From Candidatus Bathyarchaeota archaeon (GTDB taxonomy: Archaea; Thermoproteota; Bathyarchaeia; Bathyarchaeales; Bathycorpusculaceae), in NCBI GenBank assembly GCA_026014745.1, contig JAOZHS010000001.1:496001-560000 (forward strand): a stretch of 64,000 nucleotides of DNA, in the 5' to 3' direction. The position numbers and the translations under genes were made by a program. Below the pieces are notes generated by a model. The model ran no database searches. It had not been told where the DNA came from and was given only the letters and a program-made list of their open reading frames with translations. Of this stretch, positions 7,701 through 16,416 are shown piece by piece; the first letter of the stretch is position 1; every line of letters begins with the position of its first letter.

Positions 7701-10115
7701 TTAGGCTTGGTCCTTTTTGGGTTTAAACTCCATTGCGGGATACTCTTTAAGTCTATCCGCCATCAAACCAAGTTGTTTTTCAACCAAAAAGTTCACCGTG
7801 CCCTCCTCATATGAGCCGTCCGCGTTACGTTGACCCGCCTTAGCTCCAGTGAGCACTTCAATACCTTCATCGATGGTTTTAACCGAGCAGATGCTAAACT
7901 TGCCCTCCCTCACCGCGTCAAGAACCTCTTCTTTTAGCATCAAGTTCTGCACGTTGCTCTCAGGAATCATCACGCCCTGCTCACCCGTCAAGCCTTTAAC
8001 CTTGCAGACTTCAAAGAACCCCTCGATTTTTTCGTTAACGCCCCCAATCGCCTGCACTTCGCCTTTCTGATTCACCGAACCCGTGACCGCTATGTTTTGC
8101 TTAATCGGTAAACCACTAAGGGCGGAGAGGATGGCGTAGAGTTCGGTGCTGGATGCGCTGTCACCTTCCACGCCTTCGTAGTTCTGCTCAAAAACCAACC
8201 TTGCAGAGAGGCTAAGCGGTTTGTCACGGGCGTATTTGTCGTTTAAGTAGCCACTGAGGATAAGCACGCCTTTGGTGTGGATGGGACCGCCCATTTTTGC
8301 TTCCCGCTCAATGTCAATGATTCCTTCGCGTCCAAGCCCAATGCTAACAGTGACGCGGCTGGGTGTCCCGAAGGCGAAGTCGCCTAAGCCCATAACCGAT
8401 AAGCCGTTGACTTGCCCCACGGTTTGGTCTTTAGTGTCGATAAGGAAGAAGCCGCGGCTTATCATCTCTTGCACTTTTTCTTGGATTAGTTTGGAGCGAT
8501 AAATCTTTTCTTCGATGGCTTTTTTGACGTGTTCAGCGGTTATGTATTGGTTGTTTTCTTGGTCTGAGTAATAGTTGGATTCGCGGACGATGTCGGCGAT
8601 GTTACTGAATTTTGTTGAGAGTTTCTGTTGGTCTTCTACGATGCGGCTGCTGTATTCAACGATTTTTGCTAAGCCGCCACTGTTGAGATGTTTTAGTCCC
8701 TCGCGTTCACATAGGCCACAGACAAACTGGGCGTATTGGAGCATTTTTTCGTCGGTTCGGGGCATGGTGGTGTCAAATTCTGCTTTGATTTTGAAGAGTT
8801 CTTGGAAGTCGGGGTCCATGGTGAAGAGGAGTTGGTAGATGTTGGGGTCGCCGATGAGGATGACTTTGGCGGTTAAAGGTATGGGTTGGGGTTTGAGGGT
8901 TTTGACGCTTAAAAACCCGTAGCGTTCTTCGGGTTCTTCGATGGAGAGTCTGCTTTCTTTGATGTCACGTTTCAAACCGTCATAAGAGAGGGGGTTACGG
9001 AGAAGGTCCTCAACGGGTACAATGAGGTAGCCGCCGTTAGCTTTGTGGATGGAGCCCGCCCTAATCATGGTGAAGTCTGTGGTGAGGGCGCCGAATTGAG
9101 CTTCCTTTTCGGTTCTGCCCAAAAGGTTATGATATGTGGGGTTAGTTTCTACGACTACAGGTGCCCCCGTAGTCTCGGAATTGTCAATGACGACATTAAC
9201 CGCATATTTCTTGAAGGGCTCCTCTTTTGCCCAAGGCAACGGAAACGGTAACTGCTGCTCCTGTTGCCCCCGCCGACTAAACTGCGAAAGATTGTCCAGA
9301 ATATCTTTCTCTACTTCTTTCAAGTAGGCGTTTACATCGGGGGCTAATTGATACTTATCGATGAGGCTTTGGACTTGATGACCTATGGCGTAGAGTGCGA
9401 CTTCTTTGTTGAGTTTCTTTACCGTGTCATGGATTTGGCGTTCCATATCAAGGAGAGTACGCATTGCATTGGTGAATTCTTTTTCAAGTTTTTCCCGTTT
9501 CTCGGTGAGGCTGTCTTTGGTTTTTTGGGGCAACGCAAGCATCTCTTCTTCACTTAGCGGTTTGCCGTCCAATATTGGAACAAGCATCAACCCCCCTGGA
9601 GTGGTCTGTATCACGAAGCCTTCGCTGCGTGCCTTTGCATTTAACTCATCCACAAGACGTTTCCGTTGATTTTCCAGTCCCTGCAGGGTGGTTTCTCGTT
9701 TGGCTTCGTAATCTTCGCTTTCAAAAGCTTTAGGCAAGGCGGTGCGGATGTTTTCGATAAAGTTTTTCATGTCATCGCGGAATTCTTTTCCTTTGCCTGC
9801 TGCCAGTTGGATAGCTTTGGGTTCGTAGCTGTTTGTGAAATTGTTGACGTAGCACCAGTCTGGAGGTATAGGCTGCGTTTTGGCTTGGGCTTCCACGAAC
9901 TGCTTAACTGCGGTTTTTCGTCCTGTCCCAGGATAACCCGCCACGTACATGTTGAAGCCATGGTTTTTTATGCCTAACCCAAACTTTAAGGCGCGAACGG
10001 CTCTTTCCTGACCAATAATTTCAGTTGACGGAATCAAGCTTTGGGTTGAATCACAATGTATAAAGTCAACGTCACAGGAATTTCGCAGTTTTTCAACTGG
10101 CAGTTTTTCAATCAA
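7701..10115 (-). CDS. Lon-family ATP-dependent protease (COG1067 type)
   Basis: An ATP-dependent serine protease of the LonB/LonC-like branch, cytosolic (no TM). The N-terminal AAA+ part has a variant Walker A loop, GYPGTGRKT. A long coiled-coil insertion follows, then the second part of the ATPase and a C-terminal Lon protease domain with the catalytic Ser in EGDSASS and the Lys in VNEKIEGF. I place the start at TTG 10115: GGAGG lies 8 nt upstream (10124-10128), giving 804 aa. An ATG 13 codons earlier (10154) would put this ribosome binding site inside the gene. Likely role: protein quality control. Confidence 0.88.
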   Translation of the reverse strand: MIEKLPVEKLRNSCDVDFIHCDSTQSLIPSTEIIGQERAVRALKFGLGIKNHGFNMYVAGYPGTGRKTAVKQFVEAQAKTQPIPPDWCYVNNFTNSYEPKAIQLAAGKGKEFRDDMKNFIENIRTALPKAFESEDYEAKRETTLQGLENQRKRLVDELNAKARSEGFVIQTTPGGLMLVPILDGKPLSEEEMLALPQKTKDSLTEKREKLEKEFTNAMRTLLDMERQIHDTVKKLNKEVALYAIGHQVQSLIDKYQLAPDVNAYLKEVEKDILDNLSQFSRRGQQEQQLPFPLPWAKEEPFKKYAVNVVIDNSETTGAPVVVETNPTYHNLLGRTEKEAQFGALTTDFTMIRAGSIHKANGGYLIVPVEDLLRNPLSYDGLKRDIKESRLSIEEPEERYGFLSVKTLKPQPIPLTAKVILIGDPNIYQLLFTMDPDFQELFKIKAEFDTTMPRTDEKMLQYAQFVCGLCEREGLKHLNSGGLAKIVEYSSRIVEDQQKLSTKFSNIADIVRESNYYSDQENNQYITAEHVKKAIEEKIYRSKLIQEKVQEMISRGFFLIDTKDQTVGQVNGLSVMGLGDFAFGTPSRVTVSIGLGREGIIDIEREAKMGGPIHTKGVLILSGYLNDKYARDKPLSLSARLVFEQNYEGVEGDSASSTELYAILSALSGLPIKQNIAVTGSVNQKGEVQAIGGVNEKIEGFFEVCKVKGLTGEQGVMIPESNVQNLMLKEEVLDAVREGKFSICSVKTIDEGIEVLTGAKAGQRNADGSYEEGTVNFLVEKQLGLMADRLKEYPAMEFKPKKDQA

Positions 10116-10221
10116 AAATTTATCCTCCGTGAAATAGATTACACAAATACACACATTTATCTTTTAACCTATACGTGCAAACAGCAAAAACACAAGAAAA
10201 TAAAAATCGGGACCGACACTG

Positions 10222-10767
10222 TCAGGTTAGTTTGAGAAATCTTTGGAGGATTTCGAGGTTTCGCACTTCGGGATGAAACATTACCCCGTAGATTGGTTTT
10301 TCTTTGTGTTTGAGGGATTCCACGCAATTTTGGGAGCGGGCTAAAACTTCAAAGGCGCTGGGGGCTTCGACGGAGAAGTTGTGGAGTGCATATGCGTTAA
10401 AGGTGCCTTCAAAGAGCGGGTTCTCTTTTGTGGTGGTGATTTCGGTCATGCCGACCTGTAAACATCGACTTAGGGTTTCGCCATAAACCAAGCAGATGGT
10501 TTGGATGCCCGCGCATATGCCCAGCACTGGTTGAGTGCACTTCTTTATCCAACTGAATTTTTCGGGTTGCCGCAATGTTTCGTTGTCTTTTAAGGTGGTG
10601 CCGCAAAGGATGATTTTGCTATACCCGTTCAATCGTGTGGGGTCAACTTCGGTGAAGTGCTTGACCTCGCAAGCCTCAAAGTTTTCTGCAACTGAGGTAA
10701 CTGGTGAGACAAACTCGTTATAAGACAACGAGTCTGGTTTCGAGTTCATGTCGACAACCAGAATCAT
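10222..10767 (-). CDS. Class I glutamine amidotransferase (GuaA-N-like)
   Basis: A 181 aa class I glutaminase resembling the archaeal GMP synthase amidotransferase subunit. The catalytic triad is visible: Cys85 in LGICAGIQ, and His165 and Glu167 in FHPEVRN. Its start overlaps the stop of the preceding minus-strand gene, a diphthine-ammonia ligase-like ATP pyrophosphatase, by 4 bp, so the two are translationally coupled. No GMP synthetase subunit is nearby. An ammonia-supply role for the overlapping ligase is therefore as plausible as GuaA function; this is inference. Confidence 0.82.
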   Translation of the reverse strand: MILVVDMNSKPDSLSYNEFVSPVTSVAENFEACEVKHFTEVDPTRLNGYSKIILCGTTLKDNETLRQPEKFSWIKKCTQPVLGICAGIQTICLVYGETLSRCLQVGMTEITTTKENPLFEGTFNAYALHNFSVEAPSAFEVLARSQNCVESLKHKEKPIYGVMFHPEVRNLEILQRFLKLT

Positions 10768-11444
10768 TTGGGCATCAGCCTCGCCTGCTTAATTTGAAAA
10801 ACGCCGCAGTCGCCTCTCCAATCAATTGCTGAGTCTGTGATTTCGATTTTTTGCTTAAACAAGGGGGCATCAAGCACTGTGGTTTCAATTTCGCCGCCCT
10901 CCCCCGACGGGCTAATCCCGTATTTGCCCTGAAGGTCCACAAGCCGCTCAATCACTGCGTTGTCGATGCGTTTGCCCAGCCACGCTGCATCTAGCGGATA
11001 AGCAAAAACCCCCGAAATAACCACTACAAATCCGCCCTGTACAAGCGTTTGTAGAAGCTTTTTTTGGTTATGTTTCCATAGCGGGTTGAAGCTCCAGAGG
11101 TCAAGTCGGTTGCAGATGCGCTGTACGCGGGAAGCCTGATAGACGGATTCTACTGCTCCCGTGACGACGCCTTCTATGCCGAAGCGGTCTTTAGCCTCAA
11201 GGATTGCGTTTTCTAAGTCGACGAGTTCCTCTTCCTTTTGCCCCGCGGTTTCCACCCGAACCAACGGCAGCCCCAACGCATCCGCCTGCAAAGCGGTCCT
11301 GTCGATGTTGGGGGTGTGGAACATGTAGCTTTCACGGTTTTTGGAAGCCATAGTGATGAGGCAGGCTACCTGCTCTTTTTCGTTTGCCAAATGCAGGGCA
11401 AGTGTAGAATCCTTGCCGCCTGAAAACAACACACCAAGCTTCAT
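10764..11444 (-). CDS. dph6: Diphthine-ammonia ligase-like ATP-PPase (Dph6 family)
   Basis: A 226 aa adenine-nucleotide alpha-hydrolase of the Dph6/MJ0570 family. The PP-loop SGGKDS is at residues 9-14, the family GAVES motif is in the middle, and a C-terminal SGEGGEIETTVLDAPLF block is typical of Dph6. Dph6 amidates diphthine on elongation factor 2 using ATP and ammonium. The downstream, overlapping glutaminase gene may deliver the ammonia, which would be a glutamine-dependent variant of the reaction. Confidence 0.85.
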   Translation of the reverse strand: MKLGVLFSGGKDSTLALHLANEKEQVACLITMASKNRESYMFHTPNIDRTALQADALGLPLVRVETAGQKEEELVDLENAILEAKDRFGIEGVVTGAVESVYQASRVQRICNRLDLWSFNPLWKHNQKKLLQTLVQGGFVVVISGVFAYPLDAAWLGKRIDNAVIERLVDLQGKYGISPSGEGGEIETTVLDAPLFKQKIEITDSAIDWRGDCGVFQIKQARLMPK

Positions 11445-11579
11445 GGCTACGACTACAGGGAAACCTGCTTATATTACCACTGCCGCAGATTGAAAAAACC
11501 CTAAGAGGGGTAGGGTGCTATTTGTGCAAAAACAAGCCAAAGCATGTTAAAAATGAAGGGAAAGAAAAATAGTTCCCTT

Positions 11580-12764
11580 TTAGAATTTGACGTTGCAGAC
11601 GTTGGGGACTGCCTTTAGGTTCGCCGCAATTTCTGGCGTTACGGCTTGATGCAGCACATAGACGGATATGGCGTAGCCGCTGTTGATTTGGCGGCTGTAG
11701 TTGGCGCGGATGTTGATGTTGCTGTCGGCAAGCACCTTATCGATGTTGGCGAATACTCCAGGCACGTCTTTATGGTGAACGAAAAGCGTAAAGATTTCTT
11801 TTTCTTCAACTTCGATGGATTCGCCTGCGTTGACTGCGTTGGTGAAGTCGCCGCCTAAGAGATAGCTGCTTAGAACGCGTGCCATTTCGGTTGCGGTTTC
11901 TTGTTGTGCTTCTACGGTGGATGCGCCGAGGTGGCTGCTTAGGATGACGTTGTCGAGTTCTTTGAGTTTATCTACGAAGGGGTCGTTTTCGGCTTTGGGT
12001 TCTTCTTTGTAGACGTCGGTGGCGTAACCGGCGATTTTGCCTTCTTTGAGGGCATTGTATAGTGCTTGTTGGTCGATGTTGTTGCCTCTGCTGGTGTTGA
12101 TGATGTAAGCGGTGGGTTTCATGATGGCGAGTTCTTTGGCGCCGATGATTATGTCTTTGCCGCCCGTGTGAACGCTGATGTAATCCGCAGCTTTAAGCAC
12201 GTCTTCTTTTGAGGCGAGGAATTTGATGCCGCTTTCTGGGCAGGGTTTAATGTCAAAGCCCACGACTTCCATGTTAAAGCCAAGTTTTGCGATTTGGGCT
12301 ACTTTTTGGCCGATTCTACCGCAGCCGATTAAGCCTAACATTTTTCCGTTGAGTTCTCTGCCTTCAAGTTTCTTTTTTATCCAAACTCCATTTTTGAGTG
12401 AGTGGTGGGCTTGGGGGGTGTTTCGGGAGATGGCAAGCATTAAGCATATTGCTAACTCTGCAACGGCGTTCGTGCTGCCAAACGGAGCGATTTTTACGAC
12501 GACGCCATATTCAGAGGCGGCGGCAACATCAATGTTGTCAAATCCAACGCCTGCGCGTCCGATGATTTTGAGTTTTCCTTTGGCGCCTGCCTCGATGACT
12601 TCGCGGGTGACTTTGGTGGCGCTGCGAACTACTAGCGCGTCAAAGTTTCCGATTTCCGCGATGAGGCTGGATAAATCACGTTTTTTAGTGTCAGTTTCTA
12701 TGCCTGCTTCTTGGAAGAGGTTTAACCCTTCTTTTTCTAAACCATCGTTTAAGAGGACTTTCAT
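11580..12764 (-). CDS. serA: D-3-phosphoglycerate dehydrogenase (short form)
   Basis: First enzyme of the phosphorylated serine pathway: oxidises 3-phosphoglycerate with NAD. The 394 aa protein has the Rossmann signature LIGCGRIGQKVAQIAK and the 2-hydroxyacid dehydrogenase catalytic His in SSHLGAS. It ends in an ACT domain (HKDVPGVFANIDKVL...) for serine feedback. It is shorter than the roughly 525 aa form because the intervening ASB domain is absent. glyA lies 1.9 kb upstream on the same strand, so serine and glycine synthesis cluster loosely. Confidence 0.93.
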   Translation of the reverse strand: MKVLLNDGLEKEGLNLFQEAGIETDTKKRDLSSLIAEIGNFDALVVRSATKVTREVIEAGAKGKLKIIGRAGVGFDNIDVAAASEYGVVVKIAPFGSTNAVAELAICLMLAISRNTPQAHHSLKNGVWIKKKLEGRELNGKMLGLIGCGRIGQKVAQIAKLGFNMEVVGFDIKPCPESGIKFLASKEDVLKAADYISVHTGGKDIIIGAKELAIMKPTAYIINTSRGNNIDQQALYNALKEGKIAGYATDVYKEEPKAENDPFVDKLKELDNVILSSHLGASTVEAQQETATEMARVLSSYLLGGDFTNAVNAGESIEVEEKEIFTLFVHHKDVPGVFANIDKVLADSNINIRANYSRQINSGYAISVYVLHQAVTPEIAANLKAVPNVCNVKF

Positions 12765-12839
12765 TGGAAACTTCTCTCCAACGAGAAACAGTCTAATTGT
12801 ATATAATAAAGTTCTCTAGCCAAACAGGGGCTGTCTATG

Positions 12840-13124
12840 CTATGCTTTGGGTTTTTTGGTGGGTTTAGCGGTTCGGACGCGGGTGGCGGCGATTTCGTAG
12901 TTGTTTTGGATGTGGCAGTAGGGGCATTTGAGTTTACGGTGGTTGCGATTCATGATGGAGGTTATGGTTGCGCCGGGGATCCAGTGGAAGTTAAACGTTT
13001 TTTTGCAGTTGGGGCAGGTGAGCCGCGAGGTGTAGTGGGGTCCCCATCTGGGTAGCACAAAAAATAGTATAATGAAGCCTATGGCAACGACGATGGCGAG
13101 CACCTGAACGAGGTCTAAGAGCAT
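12840..13124 (-). CDS. Small membrane-anchored zinc-ribbon protein
   Basis: A 94 aa protein with one N-terminal transmembrane helix (about residues 5-26) followed by a cytosolic zinc ribbon made of CPNCKKTF and CPYCHIQN, and a basic tail (KPTKKPKA). Similar CxxC...CxxC domains occur in many archaeal membrane-tethered proteins of unknown function. Another zinc-ribbon protein of this general style lies at 60900-61232. Confidence 0.7.
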   Translation of the reverse strand: MLLDLVQVLAIVVAIGFIILFFVLPRWGPHYTSRLTCPNCKKTFNFHWIPGATITSIMNRNHRKLKCPYCHIQNNYEIAATRVRTAKPTKKPKA

Positions 13125-13312
13125 AGTTTTCCTGTTCTGATTGCGCGGTTTGTTTTATTAAGGTTTAGCTCAATTTCCGATTTTTGATAGTAACTCCCTG
13201 TTGAGGAGGTATTATGTAAGGGTCAATTTACCGACTGTCTGCTCACCTATCCTGCCTTTTTAAAAGTAAAGCAACTAACCGAAAACCCGCAGAGCCTTGT
13301 TGTCTTAGTGGC

Positions 13313-14554
13313 TTATCTGTGGGTATGCCTCCAAAGCAACACTATAGCGGCAACCGCTACAACAACCACTGCAGCAATTATTGCAAGTCCAGTTTGCATG
13401 CTCAAAAGTGGCGTGGGGTCATTTTGGGGGCTGCTTGTGGGCGCTTCAGTTGGGGTGGGAGTTGCTGCTGGAAGCGTGGGGTCTCGATTTAATTTGGTGA
13501 GGTTAACACAGGGTGTGCCATTCACCTTTTCTGTTCCTACAAGAGCGTAGCCGCCATCTGTAGTTTGAATTATGTTTCCGCCAATATCAGTTTGCCACTG
13601 CTCCGCGCCATTAGCATCTACCTTAACAAGCCCATTTGCCTGAACAAAAACAAACCCATCATCCGCTGTCTTGATCATTGAATCAATCACTCCCTTCTCA
13701 TAGTATTGAACCCACTGTTTTACGCCCTCAGCATCTGTTTTTACCAGTGCCCGATATTTGGCGCCGCCCTCAAACCGTAGCCACATAAACCCCGCCAAAG
13801 CAAACCCCCCATCACTGGTCTGAACACCGCTACTCAATCCATTCATGTCCTGTTCAACGTAGATTTTGCTCCAGTTCAGAGCCCCCTCTGAATCCAGCTT
13901 GGTAAGGTTAAAGTCGTAGTTTTTTGCGATTACGTAGCTGCCATCAGATGTTTGTATAATGGATTTGGGTGGGTCGCTTAATGTTTGATTCCACTCCACG
14001 TTACCTGTCTGGTTAGTTTTAAGGAGCCATGTTCGGGTCAGTTCATAGGGCTCGGTTTGTAGGGTTTGGATTCCTACAAGAACATAGCCGCCTTCTTGGG
14101 TTTGCATTACACTATGACCAACGCATTCTCCGAGGTCAGAGTAGCTTTTATTCCATTGTTGGTTGCCTGCCGCGTCAAGTTTAACCAAATAGAACGTTTT
14201 GTAGTTTGCAACCACCATCGCGTAGCCGTCGTCAGATGTTTGAATGACGTTTTTATTATAACCCGATATTATCAAGGCGTAGTGTTGTTTCCACTGTATT
14301 TTTCCAGCTGAGTCAGTTTTTAGCAGAGAAAAATAGCCATCTGAAATGTAGGAGTCGCCACATAATAGCAGGTATCCGCCGTCGTTTGTTTGGAGAATCC
14401 AACGCCCATAACCTCGAAAATCTGGGTAGGTTTGGCTCCAAGCAATCGAGGGTGCCTCAACAGAACCATATGCTAGGTTAACGGCTGACAAAACAACAAT
14501 AACGCTACAGAACAGCGCCAAAAAAGCCGACGCCTTATCATTCATCATTATCAA
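13313..14554 (-). CDS. Secreted beta-propeller-like repeat protein with TM anchor
   Basis: A 413 aa surface protein with a signal peptide (residues 9-30) and about seven copies of a repeat of roughly 45-50 residues built around QTSDGGYALAG or QTNDGGYLLL followed by a Lys/Trp strand (LVKLDAAGNQQWNKSY). This looks like a beta propeller. A Thr/Pro-rich linker (TPTPTEAPTSSP) leads to one transmembrane helix and a short basic end. Function unknown; probably extracellular binding. Confidence 0.75.
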   Translation of the reverse strand: MIMMNDKASAFLALFCSVIVVLSAVNLAYGSVEAPSIAWSQTYPDFRGYGRWILQTNDGGYLLLCGDSYISDGYFSLLKTDSAGKIQWKQHYALIISGYNKNVIQTSDDGYAMVVANYKTFYLVKLDAAGNQQWNKSYSDLGECVGHSVMQTQEGGYVLVGIQTLQTEPYELTRTWLLKTNQTGNVEWNQTLSDPPKSIIQTSDGSYVIAKNYDFNLTKLDSEGALNWSKIYVEQDMNGLSSGVQTSDGGFALAGFMWLRFEGGAKYRALVKTDAEGVKQWVQYYEKGVIDSMIKTADDGFVFVQANGLVKVDANGAEQWQTDIGGNIIQTTDGGYALVGTEKVNGTPCVNLTKLNRDPTLPAATPTPTEAPTSSPQNDPTPLLSMQTGLAIIAAVVVVAVAAIVLLWRHTHR

Positions 14555-14632
14555 CTGCCCTACGGGAGGTAATACGACGAAAAAATGTTATAAAATTTAC
14601 GAAACTAGGGCAAAACCAAAAGAAAAGGCAGA

Positions 14633-15970
14633 TTATGCCTTTTTGGCGTAGTTGAGGGCTTCTTCGACGCTTTGGAAGCCGTATTTTACTTGGCTGAATT
14701 CTTTTTTGAGCGCCAAAACATCCACCTTCACCTGTGCGGGGGTGCGTTTGCCTTTGATGACATCAATCATTAGGTCGCAGAGGTGTTTGATGTCGCCCTC
14801 GCCCATGCCATGCCGCGTGACATCTTGGAAGCCTACACGCAAGCCCGAGGGGTTCTCTTTGGTGCTCTGGTCATCGTAGGGGAGGAGGTTTTTGTTTATG
14901 ATGATGTTGGCGTCTTCGAGGTCTTGGGCGATTTTGTTGCCGCCGCCAAAGCCTCGGACGTCAAGTGCGATTTGGTGGCTGCGGGTGAAGCCTTTATGTT
15001 CGGCTACGACTTTAACGCCGTTCTCATAGAGATACTGACCGGCGATCTGCGCATTTTTGACAATTTGCGCGGCAAGTTGTTGACCGAAAACCTTCATTTC
15101 CAAGCAAGCGATACCTAACGCGGGTAATCTGCCAAGGTGCGTGCTGGAGGCACTCAGCGGGAATACGGCGTATTGGATTTTTCGAACCGCCTTCTCTTTT
15201 GCGGGGGTGTTGGGGTTGCCCATGATGACGCCGCCCTGCGGACCTGGAAAAGTCTTGTGAGTGGAAGCGGTGATGAAGTCTGCACCTTCCCGTAGCGGGT
15301 CTTGGAATTGGCCGCCTGCAATCAAACCCAACACGTGTGCAGCATCGTAGGCGACATATGCGCCGACTTCGTCACAGACTGCCTTGAGTTCTTTTACTGG
15401 GTGCGGAAAGAGGAAGAGACTACCGCCGAAGGTGACAATGCCGGGTTTGGCGGCGCGGATGACATAGGCGGATTTGTCGGGATCAATGTTGAATTCGTTA
15501 ATGTCATAAACATGGTTGATGTTGTCAATGCCTAGAATGCTTCCGGCTAAGCCCGTGTAGTCATGGCTTATGTGCGCCCCACAGCTTAGAGGTGTGACAA
15601 CCATTTTGTTGTTTTTAGATGCCAACGATAAGCCTTTGAAGGTGGCAGTGTTGGCGTGGGTGCCTGAAATTAAGCGGACATCTGCCCAACTGGCGCAAAA
15701 GAGGCTCTTGACCGCGTCAGTTGCGAGGTCCTCTATTTGGCTCATGTATTTTTGGCCCTGATAATACCGCTTTTTAACGTGTCCTTCGGCGTCGTTGTCG
15801 CCTTCAGCGTACCGCGTGGCAAGGTCATGGGACATGTCAAGCATTTGGCAAACCGCGGGGCTTTTGATGCCTTCGCTTGCAATCATGTTTATGCATTCTT
15901 TGTCGCGGTAGATTTCATGTTTTTTGGATGCGTCGATTAAGTCGGTGATTATTTGGGGCAAGTCATTCAT
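14633..15970 (-). CDS. glyA: Serine hydroxymethyltransferase
   Basis: PLP enzyme that interconverts serine and glycine and transfers a one-carbon unit to a pterin (in archaea often tetrahydromethanopterin). The 445 aa length fits. The PLP-binding Lys is K239 in ASTHKTFPGPQGG, and the substrate-binding YAEGDNDAEGHVKKRYYQGQ-type N-terminal motif is modified from the bacterial YAEGYPGKRYYGG, as in other archaeal forms. Same strand as serA, with which it shares a pathway. Confidence 0.93.
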   Translation of the reverse strand: MNDLPQIITDLIDASKKHEIYRDKECINMIASEGIKSPAVCQMLDMSHDLATRYAEGDNDAEGHVKKRYYQGQKYMSQIEDLATDAVKSLFCASWADVRLISGTHANTATFKGLSLASKNNKMVVTPLSCGAHISHDYTGLAGSILGIDNINHVYDINEFNIDPDKSAYVIRAAKPGIVTFGGSLFLFPHPVKELKAVCDEVGAYVAYDAAHVLGLIAGGQFQDPLREGADFITASTHKTFPGPQGGVIMGNPNTPAKEKAVRKIQYAVFPLSASSTHLGRLPALGIACLEMKVFGQQLAAQIVKNAQIAGQYLYENGVKVVAEHKGFTRSHQIALDVRGFGGGNKIAQDLEDANIIINKNLLPYDDQSTKENPSGLRVGFQDVTRHGMGEGDIKHLCDLMIDVIKGKRTPAQVKVDVLALKKEFSQVKYGFQSVEEALNYAKKA

Positions 15971-16118
15971 TTTTGGTTCTCCACTGGGTTATCAACGACA
16001 TTGGGCTTTGATGTATTTAGCCGTTACTGGATGGACAGGTCGGTTCAAGGGTTTGGAGTATTAAATTTGAATCGATTCCCGCTGTTTGGGTTTAGCCGTT
16101 TAGAAGGAGTGCTTTTTG

Positions 16119-16334
16119 TTAAGCTGTCAACTTTGCGCGGTATTTTCCGCAGTATTGGTAGGGTCCGCAGGTGCAGGTTGTGCTTTGGGTGGAGTGTAGG
16201 GGGCAGGCGTTTTTTTGGGGGCATCCGCGTAGTCTTTGGAGTAGTTTGGATAGGTGTTTCATGAGTGTGTTTGGTGTTTTTTGGTTTTTAAGGGGTGTTT
16301 CGGTTTCGTAATATGTTCTGTTGTGTAGTTGCAT
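16119..16334 (-). CDS. Small Cys-rich protein under DtxR-type control (predicted)
   Basis: Predicted 71 aa protein from ATG 16334; a TTG two codons earlier is in frame. The C-terminal half holds five cysteines in the spacing C-x5-C-x9-C-x-C-x5-C (GCPQKNACP...TCTCGPYQYC), preceded by a basic helix (MKHLSKLLQRLR). The TATA element at 16363-16370 read on the minus strand (ATATAAAG) is about 30 bp upstream, placing transcription start near the ATG, so the mRNA may be leaderless. A DtxR-like palindrome sits between them. No family recognised; a metal-related role is inferred from context only. Confidence 0.5.
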   Translation of the reverse strand: MQLHNRTYYETETPLKNQKTPNTLMKHLSKLLQRLRGCPQKNACPLHSTQSTTCTCGPYQYCGKYRAKLTA

Positions 16335-16345
16335 AGTCAATATTT

Positions 16346-16361
16346 TTTAGGTGTGCCTAAA
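16346..16361. promoter_or_regulatory. DtxR-like operator 1
   Basis: Perfect palindrome TTTAGG-TGTG-CCTAAA on the small-gene side of the shared TATA box. The half-site matches the TTAGG/CCTAA core of DtxR/IdeR/MntR operators. From its position it would block start-site access for the divergent Cys-rich gene. Confidence 0.75.
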
Positions 16362-16362
16362 C

Positions 16363-16370
16363 CTTTATAT
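16363..16370. promoter_or_regulatory. Bidirectional TATA box
   Basis: CTTTATAT within CCTTTATATGG, which reads CCATATAAAGG on the other strand, lies between the two DtxR-like palindromes. It can serve both the dtxR-feoB operon (+) and the small Cys-rich gene (-). Confidence 0.6.
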
Positions 16371-16383
16371 GGTTCCATGGTCA

Positions 16384-16403
16384 TTTTTAGGTAAACCTAA
16401 AAA
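16384..16403. promoter_or_regulatory. DtxR-like operator 2
   Basis: Palindrome TTTTTAGGT-AA-ACCTAAAAA with 9-bp arms, at the predicted start site of the dtxR-feoB transcript (about 25 bp after the TATA box). This is the expected layout for metal-dependent autorepression by the regulator encoded 14 bp downstream. Confidence 0.8.
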
Positions 16404-16416
16404 CAAGGCTGGAAAG

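Noticed and set aside
10116-10154. ATG start of the Lon-like protease at 10154
   Set aside because: A GGAGG with 8-nt spacing to TTG 10115 lies inside that extension, and the 13 extra residues are not family-like.
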